This document shows positions 14,991 to 25,070 of a stretch of 64,000 nt of DNA, piece by piece. The translations under genes and the position numbers were made by a program. The notes under the pieces are model-generated. The model worked only from the letters and a program-made list of their open reading frames with translations. It was not told where the DNA came from and made no database searches. Source of the DNA: Roseobacter fucihabitans (lineage in GTDB: Bacteria > Pseudomonadota > Alphaproteobacteria > Rhodobacterales > Rhodobacteraceae); the NCBI RefSeq assembly GCF_014337925.2, contig NZ_CP143423.1, positions 1,828,501 through 1,892,500 of the forward strand, in the 5' to 3' direction. The number at the start of each line of letters is the position of its first letter. The first letter of the stretch is position 1.

Positions 14991-16016
14991 TTATTTCAAC
15001 AGTTCCGTCCAGATCGCCGTATAGAGATCGGTCGCGGATTGCGGGCAGGTCGGCAGGAATTGTCCGGCGGCTGCAAATTCCGCGGGTGTGACGATCTCGG
15101 GGGCGGTTTTCATGTCCTCGGGCATGAATTCTTCCGAGCCGGCCACGCCATTGGCATAGCGCGCGAAGGCTGAAATCATCGCGGCGTTCTCTGGCTCCAG
15201 GATGAAGTTGATGAACTGATACGCCTCATCGACGTTCTGTGCATCCGCCAGCAAGGCCACCGAATCCATGAACAGCGGATAGCCCTCAACCGGGTAGCCA
15301 TAGACCACATCGGGGTTGTTGATCCGCGCGCGCATGGTCGAGCCGTTCCAGTTGACCGAAGCCGCATAATCACCCGTGGAGAGCTTGTCGGTGGTGCCGT
15401 AATCCATCGACAGCCACTTGGGCTTGGCCGCCATCATCTTGTCGCGCACCTGGCGCAGCACGTCGAGGTCTTCGGTACAGGCCTCACCGCCCACATTGAA
15501 GATCGCCATGTTCAGAACATCCGTCATTTCGGGCACGACGTTGATTTTGCCTTCGAGCTCGGGCGGTGGGTTCAGGAACAGCTCGGAGGTGTTTACATCA
15601 CCGCTGTAAACGCTGGTATTGACCGCGATCCCGACCGATCCCCACTGCCACGGCACGGAATATGTGCGCCCTTCGTCCCATTCCACGTTCATCCACTGCG
15701 GGGCAATATTGCCGATATTTGGTATGCGGGAATGGTCCAGCTCCACGATCAGCCCCTTTCGGGCGAAAACCGGTACATAGTTCCCAGAGGGCACCACCAG
15801 ATCATAGCCCGATCCACCCGCTTCGACCTTGGTGAGGGCGGTTGTGTTGCTGTCATAATCGGTGATCGTGACCTCGATCCCGGTCTCAGCGGTGAACTTC
15901 TCGATCATCTCGGGGCTGGTGTAATTGCCCCAGTTGAACAGGTTCAATTGCCCTTCGGCATAGGCTCCGAAGGTGCTGCCCAACAGGGCGGTTGTCGCAA
16001 TAAGGTAGGTCTTCAT
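14991..16016 (-). CDS. potD: Polyamine (spermidine/putrescine) ABC transporter, periplasmic binding protein
   Basis: 341 residues from ATG 16016, which has GGAG 7 nt upstream and gives a clean signal peptide (MKTYLIATTALLGSTFGAYA). An in-frame start 57 bases earlier would spoil it. The mature start GQLNLFNWGNYTSPEMIEKF and DSNTTALTKVEAGGSGYDLVVPS match PotD/PotF proteins that bind polyamines in the periplasm. It is the last gene of potA-B-C-D, 28 bases after potC. Ligand could also be another cationic amine, as this family is broad. Confidence 0.88.
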   Translation of the reverse strand: MKTYLIATTALLGSTFGAYAEGQLNLFNWGNYTSPEMIEKFTAETGIEVTITDYDSNTTALTKVEAGGSGYDLVVPSGNYVPVFARKGLIVELDHSRIPNIGNIAPQWMNVEWDEGRTYSVPWQWGSVGIAVNTSVYSGDVNTSELFLNPPPELEGKINVVPEMTDVLNMAIFNVGGEACTEDLDVLRQVRDKMMAAKPKWLSMDYGTTDKLSTGDYAASVNWNGSTMRARINNPDVVYGYPVEGYPLFMDSVALLADAQNVDEAYQFINFILEPENAAMISAFARYANGVAGSEEFMPEDMKTAPEIVTPAEFAAAGQFLPTCPQSATDLYTAIWTELLK

Positions 16017-16044
16017 CTGGATCTCCACTATTGATGAATACGGG

Positions 16045-16851
16045 TTAATCCCGCTTTTTGGTAACGAAAACAAAACCTGTGAGGATCACCACCGTCAACG
16101 CCAGAAGGGCGGTTGAAATGGCATTGACCTCAGGCGTCAGTGCGCGGCGCAACTGGCCGAGCATATAGGTGGGCAGGGTATCTTGCCCGGCAGATTTTAC
16201 AAACTCGGTGATGATGACGTTATCCAGCGAGATGATAAAGGCAAGCATTGCGCCCGCAATCACGCCGGGCAACAGCAAGGGCAGAGTGATATAGCGGAAC
16301 GTCTGCCAGGGCGTGGCATAAAGATCGGCGGCGGCGGTTTCCATCGCGGTATCCATCCCCTCCAGCCGCGCCCTGATCGGCAGATAGGCAAAGGGGATGC
16401 AAAAGGCAGAATGGGCAAGGATCAGGTAGCCAAGCCCGGTATAGCCGGTGGCGATTTTTACGGAAGAAAAGAAGATCAACAGCGCCACGGCTGTGACGAT
16501 TTCGGGCACCATGAGCGGTTGGTTGATGATCACATAGATCACCGTTTGCCCCTTGAAGCGGCCCCGGCGCGTTGTGCCAAGGGCGGCCATGGTGGCGAGT
16601 GCCGTAGAGATCACCGAGGCCCAAAGCGCGATGATCAGCGAGCGCGCGGTGGCGTCCTGCACCGCCTCGTTCTGCCAGGCCACAGCGTACCATTGCAGCG
16701 AAAAACCACCCCATTGGTTGACTGAATTGCCGCCGTTGAAGGAATAGATCACCAGCGTCACGATGGGCGCATAGAGCAGCACAAAGGCGAGGATCGCGAC
16801 AAAAGTGAAGCCGGGCAGGGTGGTGACGTCAAAGGCGCGGGGTTTAGCCAT
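16045..16851 (-). CDS. potC: Polyamine ABC transporter permease PotC
   Basis: 268 residues with about six membrane helices. The coupling loop is visible as MDTAMETAAADLYATPWQTF. It forms the channel with PotB. I chose ATG 16851 because GAGGG lies 6 nt before it; a GTG 12 bases earlier also fits. The start overlaps the end of potB by 8 bases. Confidence 0.88.
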   Translation of the reverse strand: MAKPRAFDVTTLPGFTFVAILAFVLLYAPIVTLVIYSFNGGNSVNQWGGFSLQWYAVAWQNEAVQDATARSLIIALWASVISTALATMAALGTTRRGRFKGQTVIYVIINQPLMVPEIVTAVALLIFFSSVKIATGYTGLGYLILAHSAFCIPFAYLPIRARLEGMDTAMETAAADLYATPWQTFRYITLPLLLPGVIAGAMLAFIISLDNVIITEFVKSAGQDTLPTYMLGQLRRALTPEVNAISTALLALTVVILTGFVFVTKKRD

Positions 16852-17746
16852 GCGGACCCTCACGCGTGGAGGCTTTGGTGTAGACCACCAGCGAGACCAG
16901 CACGATCAGCAAAAGTACGGTGGAAAGCGCCGCCCCCAGAGGCCAGTTCTGGCCCTGACCGAATTGGAGTTCGATGAAATTGCCGATCATCATATTCTTG
17001 CCGCCCCCCAGCACGCGCGGCGTGACATAGGCCCCGAGACTGGGGATGAAGACGAGGATGCTGCCCGCGATGATGCCGGGCTTGATGATTGGCAGGATCA
17101 CCCCGCGCAGCACCTGCCAGCGCGTGGCATAAAGATCATAGCCCGCCTCGATCAGCTTGAAATCAAACCGGTCGATAGCCGCATAGAGCGGCAGCACCAT
17201 CAGCGGCAGATAAACATAGGTCATCCCGATCAGTACCGCCGTGTCGGTATAAAGGATCTGGATTGGCTCGGATATAAGCCCAAAGTGGATCAGGGCGGTG
17301 TTCAGGATGCCTTGATTGCGGATCACCTCCATGATCGCGAAAGTGCGGATCAACAGGTTCGTCCAGAAAGGGATGGTGATCAGGAACAGCCAGAAAGCGC
17401 GGGCTTTGGGGGGCCTCGTGGCGATGAACCACGCCGTGGGCAGACCAAAGGCGAAGGTAATCAGCGTCGTCATGATCGAGAGTTTGACCGAGCGCCAGAA
17501 GATCGTCAGGTTGGCATCTGCGAGGCTGACGGTCTGATCAAAGATGTCACGTTGAAACAGCACGCCGAACCAGCCATCCCCTGACAGAATCCAGCGCACG
17601 CCGGAATAATCGCCCTTTTCCAGCACCGAGTAGATGGCCACGATGATCAATGGACCGCTGGCCGCCAGCACAAGCAGCACCAGCGCCGGGGTGGACAATA
17701 GCCACCCGTTCAGCCCCTTGCTGCGACCGGGGGTCTTGGTGCTCAT
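16844..17746 (-). CDS. potB: Polyamine ABC transporter permease PotB
   Basis: 300 residues with about six membrane helices. The N-terminus has a short basic cytoplasmic tail ([14 protein letters not shown]). The coupling loop is [20 protein letters not shown]. Partner of PotC in the inner membrane. Its ATG overlaps the potA stop (ATGA), which indicates translational coupling. Confidence 0.88.
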   Translation of the reverse strand: MSTKTPGRSKGLNGWLLSTPALVLLVLAASGPLIIVAIYSVLEKGDYSGVRWILSGDGWFGVLFQRDIFDQTVSLADANLTIFWRSVKLSIMTTLITFAFGLPTAWFIATRPPKARAFWLFLITIPFWTNLLIRTFAIMEVIRNQGILNTALIHFGLISEPIQILYTDTAVLIGMTYVYLPLMVLPLYAAIDRFDFKLIEAGYDLYATRWQVLRGVILPIIKPGIIAGSILVFIPSLGAYVTPRVLGGGKNMMIGNFIELQFGQGQNWPLGAALSTVLLLIVLVSLVVYTKASTREGPHG

Positions 17747-18798
17747 GCGGCCAGAACCTGCACGGATTGCGCATCTATGATGACGCCAACCGCATCGCCC
17801 ACGGCGAAGGAATGGCCCGCATTGGATTGCACGCGGGCCACCACCTGGCTGCCCTCGCTCAAGGCCAGCGTGTAATGCGTATCGGTGCCCAGATAGGTTG
17901 TCTCGACAATGCGGGCGGGCAGGCCAGTGCCAGCAGGGCCCACGCGGATCTGTTCGGGCCGGACCGCCAAGGTCACTGTCCCCTCTTGCCCGTCCAGCGT
18001 CACATCCAGCGCGTCACCGGTGGCAATGCGCACGCGGCCTTGCGCGACCTGCCCGGTCAAGAAATTCGTCTCGCCAATGAAATCCGCGACAAACCGGTTC
18101 ACGGGGTGCTCATAGATATCATGTGGTGTGCCGACCTGTAACAGCGCGCCTGCGGACATTACACCGATGCGGTCGGACATGGTCAGCGCCTCTTCCTGAT
18201 CATGGGTGACAAAAATGAAGGTGATGCCGGTTTCAGTTTGCAGGCGTTTGAGTTCGCTCTGCATCTCCTTGCGCAGCTTGAGATCCAGCGCGGAGAGCGG
18301 CTCGTCCAGCAAAAGAACCTGCGGCTCGGGGGCCAAAGCGCGTGCAAGCGCGACACGTTGCTGTTGGCCACCTGACAATTGGGCGGGCAGGCGGTCGGCA
18401 AAGTCTTCCAGCTTCACCAAGCCCAGCACACGCGCCACCGCCCTTGCAACCTCAGCGGCCGGTTTGCCAAGCATTTTAAGCCCAAAGCCGACATTCTGTG
18501 CAACGCTGAGGTGAGGAAACAGCGCATAGGATTGAAACACGGTATTGACCGGGCGCTGGTTGGGCGGCGTGTAAGTGATGTCCTGCCCGGAGAGGTGAAT
18601 CGCGCCTGATGTTGGCGTTTCAAACCCGGCGATGCAGCGCAGGAGGGTAGTCTTGCCGCACCCGGATGGACCCAGGAGGGTAAAGAATTCGCCTTTTTTG
18701 ATAGAGATGGAGACATCCCCCAGGGCGGTCACGGCAGTCGCGCCCGCACCATAGACCTTGCCGACATTACGCGCGTCAATTGCGATACCTGTACTCAA
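17743..18798 (-). CDS. potA: Polyamine ABC transporter ATPase PotA
   Basis: 351 residues. Walker [10 protein letters not shown] at 43-51, signature LSGGQQQR, Walker [12 protein letters not shown], and a C-terminal TOBE domain from about residue 240. First gene of the importer operon, so it energises PotBC. Upstream, about 200 bases separate it from the DUF1194 gene on the same strand; a promoter should lie there but no boxes are clear. Confidence 0.9.
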   Translation of the reverse strand: MSTGIAIDARNVGKVYGAGATAVTALGDVSISIKKGEFFTLLGPSGCGKTTLLRCIAGFETPTSGAIHLSGQDITYTPPNQRPVNTVFQSYALFPHLSVAQNVGFGLKMLGKPAAEVARAVARVLGLVKLEDFADRLPAQLSGGQQQRVALARALAPEPQVLLLDEPLSALDLKLRKEMQSELKRLQTETGITFIFVTHDQEEALTMSDRIGVMSAGALLQVGTPHDIYEHPVNRFVADFIGETNFLTGQVAQGRVRIATGDALDVTLDGQEGTVTLAVRPEQIRVGPAGTGLPARIVETTYLGTDTHYTLALSEGSQVVARVQSNAGHSFAVGDAVGVIIDAQSVQVLAA

Positions 18799-19000
18799 AT
18801 CTCATCCCCCATCCGATGCTATTCTGCTATGGCTATCGAGACTGTGCAAGCTAATCCGTTCATCCTGGGCTGCGCCGGTTCCTGGTGCAATTGCGCTGGC
18901 GTATCTCTGGGCATCCAGGCGGGTGGTGGTGACGAGATGAGAGGTTTGAGAGCATATCGCGCGGACACAATAGGGCTTGCGGGGATCCAAGCGTCTCCTT

Positions 19001-19795
19001 TTACGGAATATCGAAATAGGCGCGGTTCTGATCCCACATCTTTTCACCGATCAGGCAATCATAGGGCTGGGGCGGTTCGTATTGCGCTGGAATGACCAAC
19101 GCGGGAAGGCCGGCAATTTCCAGCACCAATTTGCGTTTCACCGCATCGGCAAACTGGTCCCACGCGAGAACCGGGATGACGAAAGAGCCCGGCCCACCGA
19201 TCACGCAATGCTGGTAATAGAGGTCCAGATCCGGAATGCCCCAGATATTGCTCAGCGCGTCCTGCGTCATCAGGGGCAAACCATTGATGACGAACCCTTG
19301 CTCAAGGGCGGCGTCGCGCACGCGGGTAACAGGGCGTCCCTGATTGTTGGGGCCATCACCTGATACATCAATAACGCGCCTCAACCCTTTGAACCCATTT
19401 GTGCTAAAGTCGTTTTTGGCAAAGAGGAGGGCCCCGGATATCGACGTCCGTCTCAGGCCTTCGTCAAATCGCGCGGTGATTTTCTGTGCGATGGCTTCGG
19501 CGTCTTTGGGGGTCTGCATCAGCGTCCAGGGGACGATCACGCGCTGCGCGTGCTCGCCTGCCCATTCGACATAGGTGATCGCGATGCGCCCCAACAAACC
19601 ATTGTCGATGGCTGCTGCCACCTGCGCGCTCGTCAGGGCCTCTGCGTAGCCGCGCCGCTGGATCTCCAGCTCTGCGGGCGACATCGAACGCGAGACGTCA
19701 ACGGCGAGGAATAACTCGACATCGACCTCCACGTCCTGCGCCATTGCCGGACCGGTAGCCCCCAAAAGAGCGCAAAAAGCAAAGATCAGACGCAT
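19001..19795 (-). CDS. DUF1194 protein with von Willebrand factor A domain, exported
   Basis: 264 residues from ATG 19795, giving a signal peptide MRLIFAFCALLGATGPAMA. The mature protein begins with VDVELFLAVDVSRSMSP, a metal-ion-dependent adhesion site (DxSxS), and continues as one VWA domain (RVIDVSGDGPNNQGRPV). These DUF1194 proteins are common in alphaproteobacteria; the role is not known, perhaps protein binding in the periplasm. It starts 48 bases after dnaB on the same strand. A TTG start 36 bases earlier is possible but would put a basic tail before the signal. Confidence 0.82.
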   Translation of the reverse strand: MRLIFAFCALLGATGPAMAQDVEVDVELFLAVDVSRSMSPAELEIQRRGYAEALTSAQVAAAIDNGLLGRIAITYVEWAGEHAQRVIVPWTLMQTPKDAEAIAQKITARFDEGLRRTSISGALLFAKNDFSTNGFKGLRRVIDVSGDGPNNQGRPVTRVRDAALEQGFVINGLPLMTQDALSNIWGIPDLDLYYQHCVIGGPGSFVIPVLAWDQFADAVKRKLVLEIAGLPALVIPAQYEPPQPYDCLIGEKMWDQNRAYFDIP

Positions 19796-19843
19796 AATAT
19801 CATTGCGCCAGAAAAACCGCGCCCTGTCCAATCACAAATGCGA

Positions 19844-21337
19844 TCAGTATTCCGGTTCGCTGCTTTGCTGCCAGGGCTGTACGAGATTACCAAAGCGGGT
19901 GAAGCGCCCCTCAAAACTCAACTCGACCGTGCCGATGGGGCCATGACGTTGCTTGCCGATGACCACCTCGGCGCGCCCGTGCAGGCGCTCCATTTCCTCT
20001 TGCCATTTCGCCATGGCTTCCAGGTCATGATCGCCGGGTTTTTCGCGCTCCTTATAATATTCTTCGCGGAACACGAACATCACCACATCCGCGTCCTGCT
20101 CAATCGAACCGGATTCGCGCAAGTCACTGAGTTGGGGGCGCTTATCCTCGCGGTTCTCGACCTGGCGCGACAACTGCGAGAGCGCGATGACCGGGATGTC
20201 CAGCTCCTTGGCGATGGCCTTGAGGCCCATGGTGATCTCGGAGATTTCATTGACGCGGTTCTCGGATTTGCCCGTGCCGCGCACCAGTTGCAGGTAATCC
20301 ACGATCAACACATCCAGCCCATAGGTGCGTTTGAGGCGCCGCGCGCGGGCGGCAAGCTGGCTGATCGGCAGGGCGGGCGTGTCATCAATGTAAAGCGGAC
20401 AGGCCTCCAGCGCCTTAGCGGCATCGACAAAACGGCGGAATTCAACCTCAGTCATATCCCCACGCCGGATCTGCTCGGATGGAACCTCGGCCGCCTCGGA
20501 AAGGATCCGTGCCGCGAGCTGTTCGGCGCTCATTTCGAGCGAATAAAAACCCACGACGCCCCCATCAACGGCACCCTCAGTGCCATCATGCAGTTTGCCA
20601 CGCTTATAGGCTTTGGCAATATTGAACGCGATATTGGTCGCCAGCGATGTTTTCCCCATAGAGGGACGCCCGGCCAGGATCAACAAATCAGAGCGGTGCA
20701 GCCCCCCCAGTTTCTTGTCCATATCAATTAACCCGGTGGACACGCCTGCAAGCCCACCCTCGCGCTGATAGGCGGCGTTGGCAACATTAACAGCGTCCGT
20801 TACCGCCTTGAGAAAGCTTTGAAAACCACTTTCGGTCTGCCCCTGTTCGGCTAATTTATAGAGCGCCTGTTCGGCCTCGACGATTTGTTCGCGCGGCTCA
20901 GAGGCGACATCCACGGTTGCGGCCTTATCAGAGATTTCACGCCCCAGTTGGATCAGATCGCGGCGCACCGCCAGATCATAAATCATCTGGGCATAATCAC
21001 GCACCGCAAAGGCGGAAATCGCCGCCCCGGCGAGGCGGGCAAGATAGGCCGGACCGCCCAATTCCTTAAGACCCTCATCCTCCTCCATGAAGGCCTTCAA
21101 GGTCACCGGCGAAGCGAGGTTATTCTTGGCAATGCGCGCGGCGGCGATGTCAAAAATACGCGCATGCACCGGGTCATAGAAATGTTTCGCCCCGATGATC
21201 GAGGCCACCCGGTCATAGATGTCGTTATTGGTGAGGATCGCGCCCAGAAGCTGTTGTTCTGCCTCAATGGAATGAGGCATGGAGTCGGGGGATTGTACGT
21301 CAACGCCGGTCGGATTGAAGGCCGCAATTTCGTTCAT
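19844..21337 (-). CDS. dnaB: Replicative DNA helicase
   Basis: 497 residues from ATG 21337, preceded by AGGA. The N-terminal DnaB domain (PHSIEAEQQLLGAIL) is followed by the RecA-like hexameric motor: Walker A AGRPSMGKTSL, Walker B DVLIVDYLQLV, and the C-terminal DADVVMFVFREEYY and GKQRHGPIGT motifs. It unwinds DNA at the replication fork. Full length, with no intein or break. It lies downstream of pyrE, 244 bases apart. Confidence 0.96.
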   Translation of the reverse strand: MNEIAAFNPTGVDVQSPDSMPHSIEAEQQLLGAILTNNDIYDRVASIIGAKHFYDPVHARIFDIAAARIAKNNLASPVTLKAFMEEDEGLKELGGPAYLARLAGAAISAFAVRDYAQMIYDLAVRRDLIQLGREISDKAATVDVASEPREQIVEAEQALYKLAEQGQTESGFQSFLKAVTDAVNVANAAYQREGGLAGVSTGLIDMDKKLGGLHRSDLLILAGRPSMGKTSLATNIAFNIAKAYKRGKLHDGTEGAVDGGVVGFYSLEMSAEQLAARILSEAAEVPSEQIRRGDMTEVEFRRFVDAAKALEACPLYIDDTPALPISQLAARARRLKRTYGLDVLIVDYLQLVRGTGKSENRVNEISEITMGLKAIAKELDIPVIALSQLSRQVENREDKRPQLSDLRESGSIEQDADVVMFVFREEYYKEREKPGDHDLEAMAKWQEEMERLHGRAEVVIGKQRHGPIGTVELSFEGRFTRFGNLVQPWQQSSEPEY

Positions 21338-21581
21338 GTCTGTTCCTGTTTGCCCGGACGGCGCGCTTTGGCGCACCTTGTTTTATGCTGCCACGGTCTT
21401 ACAGAAGTTTGCGCGCCGGCCCCATCTTCATATTTCCGGGGAAAACTCAGGGATAAAGCTGTGCACAAAATCTGGACCACATGTTTGCTACCCCATACTG
21501 TAGCAGGGCAGATCAAACACGCAACATCTGCTTTTTGTGAGGCGATTCCCGCGCGAATTGATACCGCCGCTGGGGGTAAGT

Positions 21582-22259
21582 TTATTTTGCGTTATCTGAC
21601 TGCCACTTACGCGGATCATGCAAAAATCGCTCAACCTCGGTGAGGGTTTGCGCATCAAATGCGCCTTGGTTTTTGGCCTCGCCCAGAACGTCCCACCAGG
21701 TACACAGGCTGTGCAATTGCACGCCATGATCACCCAGCGTCTTTTCGGTTTCCGGGAAAATGCCGTAGTAGAAGATCACCGCCGTGTGGCCACAAGTGGC
21801 GCCGGTTTCGCGGATCGCATCTACGAAAGAGAGCTTGGAGCCGCCGTCCGTGGTCAGGTCTTCGACGAGCAAAACGCGCTCGCCTTCGCGCATCTCTCCC
21901 TCAATCCGCGCGCCGCGCCCGTAGCCTTTGGGTTTCTTGCGCACGTAGGTCATAGGCAGGCCCATGCGTTCGGCCACAAGGGCTGCAAAGGGAATGCCTG
22001 CCGTTTCGCCGCCCGCGATATTGTCGAAGGCTTCAAACCCTGCGTTGCGCATGACGGTCACGGTCAGAAAATCCATCAGCGTGCTGCGAATGCGCGGGTA
22101 GCTGATGAGTTTGCGGCAATCGATATAGGTGGGGCTTGGCAGACCGGAGGCGAGGATGAAGGGTTCCTGCGCATTAAAATGCACGGCCTTGATCTCCAGC
22201 AGCATACGCGCGCTCAGACGCGCGATTTCGGCAGGGTCGGGGTAACTGGTCGGGATCAT
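21582..22259 (-). CDS. pyrE: Orotate phosphoribosyltransferase
   Basis: 225 residues from ATG 22259 (AAAGGA upstream); a longer frame begins in the pyrC tail and is unlikely. The PRPP-binding loop [14 protein letters not shown] is clear. It transfers ribose-5-phosphate from PRPP to orotate, making OMP in pyrimidine synthesis. The gap to pyrC is 38 bases, so pyrC-pyrE form an operon of successive pathway enzymes. It has the longer C-terminal tail seen in alphaproteobacterial forms. Confidence 0.94.
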   Translation of the reverse strand: MIPTSYPDPAEIARLSARMLLEIKAVHFNAQEPFILASGLPSPTYIDCRKLISYPRIRSTLMDFLTVTVMRNAGFEAFDNIAGGETAGIPFAALVAERMGLPMTYVRKKPKGYGRGARIEGEMREGERVLLVEDLTTDGGSKLSFVDAIRETGATCGHTAVIFYYGIFPETEKTLGDHGVQLHSLCTWWDVLGEAKNQGAFDAQTLTEVERFLHDPRKWQSDNAK

Positions 22260-22297
22260 GATGCAGTCCTTTGCTGGATTAATGCGTTGCCACTGAC

Positions 22298-23332
22298 CTA
22301 ACGCACGGCCCATTCCAAATCGAAACCGGGATCAAAGACCGTCACGGGGCCATCAGGGGTTTGCACATGTGCCGGGTAGGTCGCGCCGGATTTTTCCAGC
22401 GTGATCGTGGTCTCATTGACGGGCAGGCCGTAAAATGCCGGACCATGCAGAGAGGTGAACCCCTCAAGCCGCTCCAGTGCATTTTCCTGCTCGAAAACCT
22501 GCGCAAGAATCGACAGCGTATTGGGGGCGGTGAAACAGCCCGCACAGCCACAGGGCAGGAGCTTATTCGCATCCGTATGCGGTGCGGAATCCGTGCCTAG
22601 AAAGAAGCGCCCCTCACCGGATTTGGCGGCACCGCGCAGGGCAAGCCGATGTTCCTCGCGCTTGGCCACGGGCAGGCAATAGTAATGTGGCTTGATCCCT
22701 CCGGCCAGAATGTGATTGCGGTTGATCACCAGATGATGCGTCGTGATCGTGGCTCCCAATGTGTCATCCTGCGCGCGAGCGTAATCCACGGCATTGGAGG
22801 TTGTGATATGCTCCATCACCACGCGCAAACCGGGCGTGGCGCGCCGGATCGGATCCAGCACACGGTCAATGAAAACGGCCTCTCGGTCAAAGATGTCAAT
22901 ATCGGGATCGGTGACTTCACCGTGCACGCAGAGCGGCAGACCGATCTCGGCCATCTTCTCCAGAACCGGGCGTACCTTGTCGAAATCCGCGACACCGCTG
23001 GCGGAATTGGTCGTGGCACCGGCGGGATAGAGTTTCACAGCATGCACCAGCCCGGAGGCATGGGCGGCCGCGACATCATCGGGATTGGTGTTTTCCGTCA
23101 GGTAAAGCGTCATCAGCGGTGTGAAATCCGCGCCCTTTGGACAGGCCTCCAGAATGCGCGCCTGATAGGCCTTTGCATCGGCAAACGTCACCACGGGCGG
23201 CACTAAGTTGGGCATGATGATGGCACGCGCGAAATGGGCGGTTGTGGCAGGCAGGACGGTTTGCAACATTGCGCCGTCGCGCAGGTGCAAATGCCAGTCA
23301 TCGGGGCGGCGTAGGGTCAGGGTCTGTGTCAT
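22298..23332 (-). CDS. pyrC: Dihydroorotase
   Basis: 344 residues. Metal ligands H14 and H16 sit in [11 protein letters not shown]100 in [12 protein letters not shown] is the carbamylated lysine; later histidines are in [17 protein letters not shown] and the TDSAPH motif. This is the short, zinc-dependent PyrC type rather than the larger PyrC/PyrX type. It cyclises carbamoyl-aspartate in pyrimidine synthesis. First gene of pyrC-pyrE. Confidence 0.95.
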   Translation of the reverse strand: MTQTLTLRRPDDWHLHLRDGAMLQTVLPATTAHFARAIIMPNLVPPVVTFADAKAYQARILEACPKGADFTPLMTLYLTENTNPDDVAAAHASGLVHAVKLYPAGATTNSASGVADFDKVRPVLEKMAEIGLPLCVHGEVTDPDIDIFDREAVFIDRVLDPIRRATPGLRVVMEHITTSNAVDYARAQDDTLGATITTHHLVINRNHILAGGIKPHYYCLPVAKREEHRLALRGAAKSGEGRFFLGTDSAPHTDANKLLPCGCAGCFTAPNTLSILAQVFEQENALERLEGFTSLHGPAFYGLPVNETTITLEKSGATYPAHVQTPDGPVTVFDPGFDLEWAVR

Positions 23333-23637
23333 GGCTCTGCGCTAGCATAGCTGTGTCGCCAGCGCCAGAGTGAGGCCGCGGGCGGGCGTTCAATTAACCT
23401 AGGAGGGTGGCAAAACGCGGCGCAGGGTGCCGGTCGGGCAGGTCATTTTCATCACTATCAGCTCGAATGAGGCAGAATTTCAGAAACAGCCGACCGATAT
23501 GGCACGAATTGCTGCCGGAAGGGGGCTGATGGGAATGCATGCGGACAGAAGGGCTTTGCAAACACCGTGACAGAGGCGATCTGTGCTTGACGCCCGGATG
23601 CTGGGATGCAGGCTAAGGCTCAGCAAAAGGAGAGATC
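23333..23637 (+). promoter_or_regulatory. Divergent spacer between pyrC and moxR with a possible promoter
   Basis: About 305 bases without a gene. TTGACG (23587-23592) and GGCTAA (23611-23616) with an 18-nt spacer form a fair sigma-70-type promoter for the MoxR operon, ending about 20 bases before its ATG; AAAGGAGAG is the ribosome-binding site. A lone TTTGCAAA palindrome lies at 23555-23562. No promoter for pyrC is clear. Confidence 0.35.
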
Positions 23638-24546
23638 ATGTCCGCACCAGAATCCATTGATGCCGTTCAGCAAATGTTGTCAGAGCAGGGGTATGTTTGT
23701 GACAGATCGTTGGGAACGGTAGTTTTTCTGGCGCTGCGGCTCGGGCGTCCGTTGTTTTTGGAGGGCGAAGCGGGTGTGGGCAAAACCGAGATCGCCAAGG
23801 CGCTTTCGGCGGGTCTGGGGCGTCGGTTGATCCGCTTGCAATGCTATGAGGGGTTGGATGCGTCGAGCGCGGTTTATGAGTGGAATTTCCCCGCGCAGAT
23901 GGTGGCCATTCGCACCGCTGAGGCCACGGGTGGGGCCTCGCGCAAGGATTTGCAAACGGAGCTGTTCAGCGATGAATTTCTGATCGAACGCCCCTTGCTT
24001 GATGCCATGCGCCCGGATGAAAACGGCGCGCCGGTGTTGTTGATCGACGAATTGGACCGCACGGATGAGCCCTTCGAGGCCTTCCTGCTCGAAGCGCTGA
24101 GCGATTTTCAGGTGACGATCCCGGAGTTGGGGACGATCAAGGCCCCCGAGCCGCCCATCGTGATCCTCACCTCCAACCGCACGCGCGAGGTGCATGATGC
24201 GCTCAAACGGCGGTGCCTCTATCACTGGGTCGATTACCCGAATTTCGAGCGCGAAATGGAAATTCTGCAAGCGCAGGCCCCGGAGGCATCAGAGGCGCTG
24301 AGCCGGGAGGTCGTGGCCTTTGTGCAGCAGCTGCGCACCGAGGATTTGTTCAAGAAGCCGGGTGTGGCGGAAACCATCGACTGGGCGAAATGCCTGCTGG
24401 CGCTGGATGCGATCAACCTCAGCCCCGAGGTGATTGCCGATACGCTGGGCGCGATCCTGAAATATCAGGACGACATTCAGAAGCTGCAAGGTTCTGAGGC
24501 CAAACGCATTCTGGATCAGGTCAAAGCCACGCTGGAGGTGGTGTGA
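23638..24546 (+). CDS. MoxR-family AAA+ ATPase
   Basis: 302 residues. Walker A GEAGVGKTE at 43-51, Walker B VLLIDELDR, and sensor-1 VILTSNRTREVHDALKRR. MoxR ATPases work with VWA proteins to insert metals or remodel protein complexes; the version paired with a CoxE-type VWA protein is linked to molybdenum hydroxylase (CO dehydrogenase-like) maturation. Here the VWA partner is two genes on. AAAGGAGAG precedes the ATG. The target complex is not in this window. Confidence 0.9.
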   Translation: MSAPESIDAVQQMLSEQGYVCDRSLGTVVFLALRLGRPLFLEGEAGVGKTEIAKALSAGLGRRLIRLQCYEGLDASSAVYEWNFPAQMVAIRTAEATGGASRKDLQTELFSDEFLIERPLLDAMRPDENGAPVLLIDELDRTDEPFEAFLLEALSDFQVTIPELGTIKAPEPPIVILTSNRTREVHDALKRRCLYHWVDYPNFEREMEILQAQAPEASEALSREVVAFVQQLRTEDLFKKPGVAETIDWAKCLLALDAINLSPEVIADTLGAILKYQDDIQKLQGSEAKRILDQVKATLEVV

Positions 24547-25070
24547 ATTTTGCGGGGAGGCCGTTGCTGAGCCGGTCTACTCAAGCGACGGGCAGAAGCC
24601 TCTGGCTGCTGTCTCTTGCGACCGTGCTGACGGTATCGCTGGACATTGATACATCGCAGATGTCGGTTTTTGATGTTCCAATATCAGAGGACCAACTTGG
24701 AACCGCGACGCTTTGGAGCCTCTTTGTTTTGCTCGTCGCGCTGGTCGTAAACTGGACGGGTGATTTCGTTTCACTCGGAAAATGGAATTCGTTTATGAGC
24801 GAAAAACGCGTGGAAACGGTATGGGACGGTGGCAGTAAAATCAAAGGTCGTGTCGAGTTTGTCTTAGACTCTTTGGAGAGTGCAGCAAGTGATACTACCA
24901 ATGAGAATTTGGATGATGCAAAACTGGATCATGTGACCGGTGTTTTCAAAGAACTCGAAAGCGGTCTTTGGAAATATGAAGTGACGGCTGTTTGCTATGT
25001 CGCGATCTGGGGATTTCTTGCACCTATGGTCATAGCAGTTTGGGCAATCTATCTGGTCTCCAATGCCTGA
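24543..25070 (+). CDS. Small membrane protein of unknown function inserted between moxR and the VWA gene
   Basis: 175 residues from a GTG that overlaps the moxR stop. Two N-terminal hydrophobic segments (near 17-35 and 52-75) and one at the C-terminus (near 150-172) flank a hydrophilic stretch with SEKRVETVWDGGSKIKGRV. Its stop overlaps the VWA gene start by 8 bases, so it is translationally linked on both sides. Base composition is visibly more AT-rich than both neighbours. I recognise no family. It could anchor the MoxR-VWA pair to the membrane, or be a recent insertion; both are inference. Confidence 0.7.
   Translation: MNFAGRPLLSRSTQATGRSLWLLSLATVLTVSLDIDTSQMSVFDVPISEDQLGTATLWSLFVLLVALVVNWTGDFVSLGKWNSFMSEKRVETVWDGGSKIKGRVEFVLDSLESAASDTTNENLDDAKLDHVTGVFKELESGLWKYEVTAVCYVAIWGFLAPMVIAVWAIYLVSNA

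Noticed and set aside
19844-21337. Intein in dnaB
   Set aside because: The helicase motifs are continuous and total length is normal at 497 residues.
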